Shown here: positions 24,769-31,720 of the stretch, one piece after another
How positions within the stretch are numbered: the stretch's first letter is position 1
How the letters are laid out: each line of letters opens with the position of its first letter
Assembly (NCBI RefSeq): GCF_013410345.1
Contig: NZ_JACCFJ010000001.1
Span: forward strand, 744,001-808,000
Direction: 5' to 3'
Source of the DNA: Saccharopolyspora hordei
GTDB taxonomy: Bacteria > Actinomycetota > Actinomycetes > Mycobacteriales > Pseudonocardiaceae
DNA: 64,000 nt
The notes under the pieces: generated by a model
What the model was told of the DNA's origin: nothing
The model's database searches: none
The model's input: the letters and a program-made list of their open reading frames with translations, nothing else
Position numbers and translations under genes: made by a program

Positions 24769-24816
24769 GCTGGCCGCGAGATTCTCGGAGGGGGAGCTGA
24801 GAATCCCGCGGCCAGC
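24769..24816. terminator. Terminator hairpin
   Basis: An 18-bp stem with one mismatch (arms 24769-24786 and 24799-24816) lies between the CxxC fragment and the end of the minus-strand PPE-like gene at 24841. Confidence 0.65.
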
Positions 24817-24840
24817 AGCAAGGAGATGGAGCAGGTGGTG

Positions 24841-26145
24841 CTACTTCCTTTCCGGCGGTCGAGGCGGCAGGCCGGGGTCGTTGCCCCAGTCGCCGAACAC
24901 CGGCGGCGCGGTCTTGGGCAGGCCGAGGTCCTCGAACAGCTCGGAGTTCTCCTCGACGTACTTGTTCTCGTGGTCCTTGTCCTCCTCGCCCTCGCCCCGG
25001 CCGCGCCCGGCCGCACCGGCCACGCCGCCGGGCCCGCCCGGGCCGCCGCGCGCCGCGCTGCCACCGGCAGCGGTGGCACTACCGGTGGTGCCGGGCACGC
25101 CGGTGCCGGACCGTCCGCCACCGCCAAGCACACCAGCCCCGGGGCCGCCGCGAACACCGGCACCGGGCCCGGGCGTGACACCCCGTCCCGTGCCGGTTCC
25201 CACGCCGGTGCCGGTTCGGCCGCCGGTTCCCGGTGCTGGCGTGCCGGTGCCCGAGCCGCTCGGCGGGATCACGGCTCCACCGACCAGGCCCCCGCCAGCG
25301 GGCGCGGGGGTCGGGACCGCGGTGCCCGGCAACGGAGCACCACCGGCTGCTGGCGGAGTTGCCCACGCCGAACCGGACTCGGCCGGAGCTGCCGGGGTCG
25401 GCGACACCGGGTTCACCGGTGAATGCCCTGTCGGGGTCGGCGTGGACGGCGACGGGGTGCTCGAGGCGTGCGACACCTGCGACTGACCGCTGGGCATGGT
25501 GCTGGTCGAGGTGTAGCCGGTGCTGGGCTGGTCGACCTTGCTCACAGGTGTGGTGGCCGCCGGCGTGACGTCGGCGTCGAACCTCGGAGGCGGCGCGAAA
25601 TGCTGCACCGTGTTGACCCGGCCGTTGCTGTCCTGCGTGTAGGCCGTGTACTGCTCCCTGGCCTGGGTGTCGACCTTGGCGTGGATCTCCTCGTGCGCTG
25701 CCCGCACGCCGGTCTTGGTCCCGTAGGAGATCGGGTTGACGTAGTCCATCCAGCCAATGTTGTCCGGCGGCACCTGGTGCGGCGGCGGAAACTTGTGCTT
25801 GAAGTCCGCCGAGCCCTGGGCCTGCTGCTCGATCACAGCCCCGACCTGAGCGGCGACCTCGACCGACTGCCGGGTGTCCTGCGCCAGCGGCGTCACCGCG
25901 GTCTTGGCCTGCTCCCCGGCTGCGCCTTCCATGACGACGTCGAACTTCTTCAGCACCTGGTCCAGATCAGCGTCAGCCTCGCCGAACGTGGCGCTGACCT
26001 GCTCCCGCCAGTTCGCCGCCGCCCGCGACGCCGCGGCCACCCCCGGCCCGGACTCGACCTCGCCGTAGATCTTCGGATGGTCGAACGCCATCTGTGCCTG
26101 GCCCTGCACCTCTCGGGTACCGAACAACCAGCCGAACAGCTCCAT
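24841..26145 (-). CDS. PPE/WXG-like T7SS substrate with long Pro/Gly-rich C-terminus
   Basis: The 434-residue protein has a helical N-terminal domain of about 170 residues (AAASRAAANWREQVSATFGEA, then FDVVMEGAAGEQAKTA) resembling PPE/WXG substrate domains, then about 200 residues of Thr/Pro/Gly repeats, and a conserved tail (EEDKDHENKYVEENSELFED, then APPVFGDWGNDPG). A similar tail ends the larger PPE-like protein at 56128-57804 (NAKYV and PPVIGEG). GAGGGG precedes the ATG. It is the last gene of an EspG - WXG-like - lipoprotein - PPE-like unit. A secreted structural or effector role is inferred. Confidence 0.7.
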   Translation of the reverse strand: MELFGWLFGTREVQGQAQMAFDHPKIYGEVESGPGVAAASRAAANWREQVSATFGEADADLDQVLKKFDVVMEGAAGEQAKTAVTPLAQDTRQSVEVAAQVGAVIEQQAQGSADFKHKFPPPHQVPPDNIGWMDYVNPISYGTKTGVRAAHEEIHAKVDTQAREQYTAYTQDSNGRVNTVQHFAPPPRFDADVTPAATTPVSKVDQPSTGYTSTSTMPSGQSQVSHASSTPSPSTPTPTGHSPVNPVSPTPAAPAESGSAWATPPAAGGAPLPGTAVPTPAPAGGGLVGGAVIPPSGSGTGTPAPGTGGRTGTGVGTGTGRGVTPGPGAGVRGGPGAGVLGGGGRSGTGVPGTTGSATAAGGSAARGGPGGPGGVAGAAGRGRGEGEEDKDHENKYVEENSELFEDLGLPKTAPPVFGDWGNDPGLPPRPPERK

Positions 26146-26168
26146 CAGATCCCCTCAGTCTCCCCACC

Positions 26169-26744
26169 TCACGCCGGAGGCAGGTTCTCCAGCACCATCC
26201 CCGCGATCTTGTCTGCCATCCCGCACGGGTTCTCGTACTCCGGATTCCCGCGTCCCTCGGAGCCGATCTGGTAGTTGACCAGGAATGTTTCCGTGTCGGA
26301 AGTGCCGACGATCGTTGCGCATGAACCCCGGGTCTCCGCGTAGTGGACCGCCGGGTAGCCGTTGACGTTCGCGTCCGGTTTCCCGTTGTCCCCGGCGGTC
26401 TTCGCCATCCAGCTGATTCCCTGTCCCTGCACCGTGTCGGGAGAGATGTTGACGGCGAACAGCTGGTTGCTCCACCTGCAGTTTTCTTGACCCCATTCAG
26501 ACTCGCCCGGCTCAGCTTGACCTGCGCTCAACTCCTGGAGCTGGTTCTGGCTCAACAGCTGGCAGGGGGCGGATACAGCCGCGAGGTTCTTGGGTTGATC
26601 GATGTTGAACGGGTCGTTGGCCGCAGTGCTGGTCTCTGGTCTTGGGGTGGGTTCTGGTGTTCCCGGGGTTGCGCACCCAGCGAGCCCGAGGGTGATGGCG
26701 CTGGTTGCGATGATCAGGGTGGTGCGGGTGGTGTGCACGGTCAT
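26169..26744 (-). CDS. DUF3558 family lipoprotein
   Basis: The 191-residue precursor has a signal peptide with lipobox LGLAGC (Cys about residue 24). The mature part has the DUF3558 pattern: PCQLLSQNQLQEL, a central ENCRWSNQLFAVNIS and a late GSCATIVGTSDTETFLVNYQ, ending near NPCGMADKIAGMVLENLP, with four cysteines. These lipoproteins are common next to EspG/PPE-type genes in Pseudonocardiales. Its ATG overlaps the stop of the upstream WXG-like gene by 4 bp. Confidence 0.88.
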   Translation of the reverse strand: MTVHTTRTTLIIATSAITLGLAGCATPGTPEPTPRPETSTAANDPFNIDQPKNLAAVSAPCQLLSQNQLQELSAGQAEPGESEWGQENCRWSNQLFAVNISPDTVQGQGISWMAKTAGDNGKPDANVNGYPAVHYAETRGSCATIVGTSDTETFLVNYQIGSEGRGNPEYENPCGMADKIAGMVLENLPPA

Positions 26745-27070
26745 GCCATCCGGTTCTCGTCGTCGATGCGCTTGTGCTCGTCGAGCGCCTTCTGCACAGC
26801 GGCCTTGAAGCCGTCGATCCAGTCGATCTTGCCCTGGGCGCTGTCGTACAGGCTGCCCTCGCCGCCCTGCGCACGTTCCCCGAGCTTCTTGAAAACCTCA
26901 ACGGTCACGTCATCACCGAACGGCGGCATGATGGTCGCCAGCTGGGTCGCGACATCCCGCGCTTTCACGTACTTCTCCCGGACGCGGTCGAGCTCGGCGA
27001 GGAGCTCGGGCGCACGGTCGAGGTCGACACGAATCGATGTGCGACCGTTGACACTGGCCGTCTCACTCAC
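26741..27070 (-). CDS. WXG100/ESX-like small helical protein
   Basis: The 109-residue protein is predicted to be two helices separated by a loop (VDLDRAPELLAELDRVREKYV..., MPPFGDD, then IDWIDGFKAAVQKALDEHKRID), the shape of T7SS substrates, though the WXG motif itself is not visible. It lies 102 bp after EspG and is coupled to the lipoprotein gene downstream, which supports a partner role for the PPE-like protein. Confidence 0.65.
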   Translation of the reverse strand: MSETASVNGRTSIRVDLDRAPELLAELDRVREKYVKARDVATQLATIMPPFGDDVTVEVFKKLGERAQGGEGSLYDSAQGKIDWIDGFKAAVQKALDEHKRIDDENRMA

Positions 27071-27172
27071 TGCTTGATCTCCCCTTGTCGTTCCAGCAGC
27101 CCGGGCGTGATCCTGGCACAGGCTGTCGGCCCGGTGGCGAAAATTGAGCGGAACTACTCATATCGCCGCACC

Positions 27173-28003
27173 TCACAAGTCCCTCAGCAGCTCATCGCGG
27201 TAGGACCGAAGCGCCGTGGCCACCGTGCTGTTGCTGGCCGGGGTGAGCAGGGTCTGCTCCCCGAGCGGCGGCTGCGGAATCCGGGCAACTCGACCGGACG
27301 GGCTGTGATGCACCGTGATCGCCCACGGCGCCAGGCGGGGCGTTCCGTTGGGCTCGCGGATCCCGATGTTGAAATGCCCAGTCACCCGATCACCGAGCTT
27401 CGACAGCGTACCGGCCATCTTGGCGTCTGCGGCCGGGATACCGGCCTGGCCGAGCTCGTAGGCGATCCAGTCGCCCTGGTCAGCCTGGTGGTTCTCCGCT
27501 TCGTCCCCTGCCGCTTCCAACACGGCCGTCGGCAGCCGCACGCCACGTCCCGCGGCGGGGCCGACATCCGGCAGGCAGGCCGCCAGGGCCTGCTCGGCGG
27601 CGTCGCGGCGGATCTCGTCAATCCACACCCGGTCACCGCGGAACATCAGCCGGAACGCCAACCCCGGGGTGGCGGTCACCATCACCCGCGTCTCGTCCTC
27701 GTCGGGAGCCGCCAGGTAGAGGTAGCCGAAGGACCGGCCGTAGACCAGGGCCGACACGATCTCGTACCACTGGTCGTTGAGCTGGCCGTTGCGGCCGATC
27801 CAACCACTGGCCCGCGCCCCGTCCGTGGCCGCTTGCAGCGTCGCCTGCGGATCCTCAGGCTGGGTAAGCCCGCTGTTGCGCGCGAACACGAACACCGGAA
27901 TGTCGAACTTGCGCTGCGCTTCCGCTGCGGAGACCAGACCCGCCTCGTGCCGAGCCTTCTCGTGCCGCACGATCGCCCCGAACTCCCAAAAACTGCACTC
28001 CAC
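27173..28003 (-). CDS. EspG family T7SS substrate chaperone
   Basis: The 276-residue protein opens with CSFWEFGAIVRHEK..., followed by FVFARNSGLTQPE and GLAFRLMFRGDRVWIDEIRRD, and ends with the strand pair NSTVATALRSYRDELLRDL, fitting EspG. EspG chaperones bind PE/PPE-type substrates in the cytosol and deliver them to the ESX apparatus; the substrate here should be the PPE-like protein at 24841. The GTG start at 28003 is weakly supported. No ESX membrane gene is in the element, so it must use a host system. Confidence 0.8.
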   Translation of the reverse strand: MECSFWEFGAIVRHEKARHEAGLVSAAEAQRKFDIPVFVFARNSGLTQPEDPQATLQAATDGARASGWIGRNGQLNDQWYEIVSALVYGRSFGYLYLAAPDEDETRVMVTATPGLAFRLMFRGDRVWIDEIRRDAAEQALAACLPDVGPAAGRGVRLPTAVLEAAGDEAENHQADQGDWIAYELGQAGIPAADAKMAGTLSKLGDRVTGHFNIGIREPNGTPRLAPWAITVHHSPSGRVARIPQPPLGEQTLLTPASNSTVATALRSYRDELLRDL

Positions 28004-28306
28004 CCCAGACCCCTACGCCGTTCCACATTGGACACTTTGGGCCGACCGGCCGAACGGCAGCATATCGACGCCAGGCGCAGATGACTGCGGAACCGGGACG
28101 GTGAAGGAAGTCTCACTCAGATGGTCTAGTCAACGTCAAACCAGCAGGCAGAGACCCCGCGTCGGGTATTCGAGGCGCTCCCGCCTGGCAAGCCGAACCC
28201 GGCTGAACCGCCGTCAGTTCGCGGACTCCACGGTTACCATGCGGCGGAGAACGATCAAGCAAGAAGCTGCCGTTGGCCGAGCCGTTGACGGAACTCGGAG
28301 GACAAC

Positions 28307-28618
28307 ATGTCAAGGGACACCGACGCGCCACCTCCGCGCGACGACAACGACGGAGTTTCCGAGGAACCGGGCTCGGACGATGAACTGATCCCATTCGACC
28401 AGCCAGAAAACGCCAAGCCTACAGGGCGCTATACCCAGCATCGGGACAAAACGGCTGCACAACGCCGAAGGTTGCTACCGGGTTTCCTGGGACGTAGATA
28501 CCTACGCAACACACCAGGCTGGCCCGTACTGATTGCACTTGCGGTATTCCTATTCTTGGCGCTGGTCGTCTTTCTACTGAGGCAGCTTGCAGACCTCTAC
28601 ATGAACATATTCTCGTGA
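28307..28618 (+). CDS. Small single-span membrane protein, unknown function
   Basis: The 103-residue protein has an acidic disordered N-terminus, a basic patch (KTAAQRRRLLPGFLGRRYL) and one membrane helix at about residues 73-93 (VLIALAVFLFLALVVFLL). GGAGG precedes the ATG. It starts an AT-richer, plus-strand four-gene group with two T7SS-like proteins, and might anchor or assist them. No family recognised. Confidence 0.65.
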   Translation: MSRDTDAPPPRDDNDGVSEEPGSDDELIPFDQPENAKPTGRYTQHRDKTAAQRRRLLPGFLGRRYLRNTPGWPVLIALAVFLFLALVVFLLRQLADLYMNIFS

Positions 28619-28658
28619 CCACAAGACGATATAACCCTGAATTCGAGGGAGGCCAGAG

Positions 28659-28982
28659 GTGACGGGATTTCACGCAGACCCGCCCAGCATCCAGTCCTTC
28701 TCGGACTTACTGTATCAGTACGGCAACGACACCAACGAGATTCGGAAGTACCTTCTTCAGCACCGCGACGAGTTCGTCAACACATACGGCGGGATCGCCT
28801 TGTCAGACATCGCAAAATACCTGACACCGCCAATCGACGTGCTGAATCATCTGATCAACGATGTGACCAGCTGCTACCAGGCAACCTCCGGACAGTTGGA
28901 AATGGCCGCGAACAGGTACGAGTCAACTGACCAGGACCAGGCCAGCCAGCTTGACCAGACGTACCCCGGAGCCCCGCGCTAG
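28659..28982 (+). CDS. T7SS substrate-like helical protein with YxxxD motif
   Basis: The 107-residue protein is largely helical and ends with AANRYESTDQDQASQ, containing the T7SS export motif YxxxD (YESTD) at the end of a helix. This places it with EspC/WXG-type substrates. The GTG start follows GAGG. It probably pairs with the WxG protein encoded immediately downstream. Confidence 0.7.
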   Translation: MTGFHADPPSIQSFSDLLYQYGNDTNEIRKYLLQHRDEFVNTYGGIALSDIAKYLTPPIDVLNHLINDVTSCYQATSGQLEMAANRYESTDQDQASQLDQTYPGAPR

Positions 28983-28995
28983 AAAGCCAACCCTC

Positions 28996-29748
28996 ATGCC
29001 TCAATTCACGCACACGCTCGATGTCGGAACCTATCTCAAACCGCCCGAGGCACCTACCGACGCGGTCGGGAAGATCGTGCAGGAAAATGCCAACTGGATC
29101 ACGGGCCCAGTCAACGACCTGCTCCAAAAACTTACCGGCCGCAACCTCGCGGCAGACCTCCAAGACCTGATCGTCGGCGACTGGACCTGCGTATACCGGC
29201 TCCGCGACGCGGTGGGATCTAGCGCACAAGCCCTATCAGCGGTCCAGGACGCAGCGTTTCAGGACACCCTACGACTACGCGAGGGCTGGGGCGGGAACGC
29301 AGCGGAAGCCTTCGTGCACTACATGGGATTGCGGCACGGCGAAATCGAGAAGGTGTGCCAAGCCCTGGTCGACCTCCGGGAGATCATTTCCAGGACGATC
29401 AAGGGCCTAGAAGACTTGTGCGGCTTGCTGGTTTCCCGGCTGAATGATCTCTCCAACGCAGTCGTCGGAGCGATTCTGATCGTCGGTGTTGGCGGGCTCG
29501 CCACACTGGCCGGCGGGGCGGTTGCGGGCCCGTTCGGTGCAGCAGCAGCCGGCATCATCGCCGAAGTCATCACGACGGGAGCATGGGCTGTTTACCTGAT
29601 CTACGACACCATCAAGACACTGATTGGAGATATCCCCAAAGCCATTGAGGCTTGGCAGATCAGCAGTGAGGTCAAGGTCAAGGCACCCGGCGTTACCAAG
29701 GGCCTGCGAGTCGGAAGCCCTTACGGCGGACCGGAAAACCCGTACTGA
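28996..29748 (+). CDS. WXG-domain T7SS effector-like protein with hydrophobic segment
   Basis: The 250-residue protein has a helix-turn-helix WXG-type domain with the turn EGWGGNAAEAF near residue 100, then a hydrophobic Gly/Ala-rich stretch at about residues 155-195 (VVGAILIVGVGGLATLAGG, then GIIAEVITTGAW) like the membrane-active segment seen in the toxin genes at 60-62 kb, and a short C-terminus without a recognised toxin domain. The start is 13 bp after the YxxxD gene. It may be a toxin carrier whose toxin end has been lost or is very small. Confidence 0.7.
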   Translation: MPQFTHTLDVGTYLKPPEAPTDAVGKIVQENANWITGPVNDLLQKLTGRNLAADLQDLIVGDWTCVYRLRDAVGSSAQALSAVQDAAFQDTLRLREGWGGNAAEAFVHYMGLRHGEIEKVCQALVDLREIISRTIKGLEDLCGLLVSRLNDLSNAVVGAILIVGVGGLATLAGGAVAGPFGAAAAGIIAEVITTGAWAVYLIYDTIKTLIGDIPKAIEAWQISSEVKVKAPGVTKGLRVGSPYGGPENPY

Positions 29749-29762
29749 CGAGGACACAGACC

Positions 29763-30194
29763 ATGAGCGATCTCCAGCCTTCCGAGCGAATCAACGAAAT
29801 CCTACGGGGCATTGACGGGATCGTTGATTCTGCGCACCAGGCAGAACGAACCAACCCTGCAGCGCGATACGACGAACTTCTTAAACAGCACGGGTATACA
29901 GGGATCCACGACTACCTGCAAAAGGCAGGGAAACCCGACGCGCTCGACCGCGTGGAATCGTCGACCATCCGCGACTACCTCGACGGAACAATCACACCGC
30001 AGACACTCGTCGAACAGATGTCGACCAACGACCACATGGTCGACCTGTTCTCCGCTGTCTCCCAATTCATCAACACCGACTCCACCGACGAAGAACCACC
30101 ACAACCAGCTGACACCCAGCGCCCGAGCACTCCGACATGGGCAGAAGACGACGGAGACTTCTCGGACGAAACCTGGCTCGAAGATGGCCTGTAG
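29763..30194 (+). CDS. Hypothetical protein, possible immunity or partner protein
   Basis: The 143-residue acidic protein is predicted helical in its first 105 residues (SERINEILRGIDGIVDSAH, then IHDYLQKAGKPDALDRVESS) and has a Pro/Thr/Asp-rich tail. It starts 14 bp after the WXG gene. The position is where an immunity or chaperone gene would be expected, but the sequence does not show which. No family recognised. Confidence 0.6.
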   Translation: MSDLQPSERINEILRGIDGIVDSAHQAERTNPAARYDELLKQHGYTGIHDYLQKAGKPDALDRVESSTIRDYLDGTITPQTLVEQMSTNDHMVDLFSAVSQFINTDSTDEEPPQPADTQRPSTPTWAEDDGDFSDETWLEDGL

Positions 30195-30240
30195 TTCGAC
30201 TGGTCGAGCGAAATGAGCTCGGAGGGCCCAGCAAGCTCCT

Positions 30241-30516
30241 GTGGAGAGGATGAACGCTGACTACCTGGCAGAGTCTCATATCGATCGTGTCACCCGCAAT
30301 CGCACTGGCGTCAGCGGTTATCGTGTTGAGATCAAGAAGACGCCAGTCAAAATAACCGGCCGTGGCGATGATGGCCAAGTGGTCTTCGGCGAATGGGTCG
30401 GGGCGGTGCCTGGGCCGATCGACGACTCGATCGTCTACTACAGGGCGGCGTTCGATTCCACACTGGCGCTAATTACACTTCCCAAGTGGCGGATGCTTGC
30501 CGGCCGTCAGCAGTAG
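30241..30516 (+). CDS. Hypothetical small protein
   Basis: The 91-residue protein is predicted mostly beta (VSGYRVEIKKTPVKITGRGDD, then EWVGAVPGPIDDSIVYYRAAF, then ALITLPKWRMLAG). Either the GTG at 30241 or the ATG at 30250 could be the start. It follows the preceding gene by 46 bp in the same direction and differs in base composition from the host genes around the element. No family recognised. Confidence 0.5.
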   Translation: MERMNADYLAESHIDRVTRNRTGVSGYRVEIKKTPVKITGRGDDGQVVFGEWVGAVPGPIDDSIVYYRAAFDSTLALITLPKWRMLAGRQQ

Positions 30517-30532
30517 AAGCCGCCTCGTGGCG

Positions 30533-31117
30533 CTAGTCGGGTAGAGGCTCGGAGTCCAGATATCCCCAGATCCCTTCTCTGTTCGATATCTTTCCGTTGT
30601 CGGGAGTCTCTGGTTCACGTACAGACCAACCTAGTAGCCAGATGCGATCTCGCTTGGCATCGTCCGGAACGTCTATCCGTACTCTCGCGCCCTTTGTCTC
30701 TGCAGAGGCGGCGGAAATTTCCACGTCCTCAAACCATGCGTACCCGCCGAATTGGGTTTTGTTTAGAGCTAGTCGCCCGCGTTTGTCGAATTTTGCCGAT
30801 TCGCAGGAGATTCCCGTGTGGAAGAATGAGGATTCGAGGTCGAAACTGCTTGAGAAGTGTACGCGATCGAAGTCGGCGTGATCAAGAAACTTGACTCTGG
30901 CGAACCCGGCGCGGCCGTTGAACTTAGCATCGTCGAATGCAACTTCTTCGGCGAATGTTGAGTAGTCAAAAGGGGCGCCGAAGTCGAATGTGGCCTTCTT
31001 GAATGACGTGGGCTTCATGAATTCTGTCCCGACAAAAGAGGCCCTGGCGAGATGCGCCTCAGAAAAATTCGTCGACGCAAGTCGGCAGTTGTTCATGTCG
31101 AGGTCGATCAGCAATGC
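30533..31117 (-). pseudogene. Pentapeptide-repeat protein, 5' end missing
   Basis: From about 31117 leftward the minus strand encodes pentapeptide-type repeats with a central Phe/Leu every five residues (STNFSEAHLARASFVGTEF, then FKKATFDFGAPFDYSTF, then FDDAKFNGRAGFARVKFL) followed by a C-terminal globular part with WLLGWSVREPETPDN. Beyond 31117 the frame turns into antisense of the recombinase and has no repeat character, so the N-terminus has been removed. Pentapeptide proteins form right-handed beta helices; some protect DNA gyrase. Function here unknown. Confidence 0.7.
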
Positions 31118-31664
31118 GCCGCTAAGGACTTCGACTTCGACGAACAGGTCATCAGGGTGCGGCGGCAGGTCAAGAAGCTCGGCAAGCACTTCGTGTTCGC
31201 GCTGCCGAAGAACGACCGCGAGCGCATCGTCCCGATGCCAGCGTGGGCAGCGCAAGCGGTCCGCGTCCACGTGACGAAGTACCCGCCGCGGCCCTACTCG
31301 CTGCCCTGGGAGAAGCCAGACGGCAAGCTCCGCACCGTCAACCTGTTGTTCCGCTGGACCGACGATCAGCACATCAAGGCACGCAGCTACGACGAGCTGG
31401 TGTGGAAGCCAGCCTTGGTCAAGGCCGGGGTCATCCCGCCGCCGGTGAAGGACAACCGGGGCCGGAAACGATACGTAACGGACCGGAAGTCCGGCATGCA
31501 CGCGCTCCGGCACTACTACGCGAGCGTGACCCTCGCCGACGGCGTGAACATCAAGGACCTGGCCGAGATCCTCGGGCACCACGATCCGGGCTTCACTCTC
31601 CGTATCTACGCGCACATGCTCCCGTCCGCGCATGAGCGGGCACGCCAGGCGATCGACGCCCGCA

Positions 31665-31697
31665 TGTTCCGTCCGGCGGGTCGTGCCGGACGGAACA
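31665..31697. repeat. Inverted repeat in the recombinase 3' end
   Basis: TGTTCCGTCCGGC (31665-31677) and its exact complement (31685-31697) are separated by 7 bp. The right arm overlaps the first GACGGAACA arm-site candidate, giving that motif in both orientations next to the attachment site. Confidence 0.6.
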
Positions 31698-31708
31698 TAG
31701 ACGGAACA
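31689..31708 (+). repeat. Right paired GACGGAACA repeats, candidate recombinase arm sites
   Basis: GACGGAACA at 31689-31697 and 31700-31708, the same 11-bp spacing as the pair at the left end of the element. Confidence 0.6.
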
Positions 31709-31720
31709 GAGGGGTACGGC

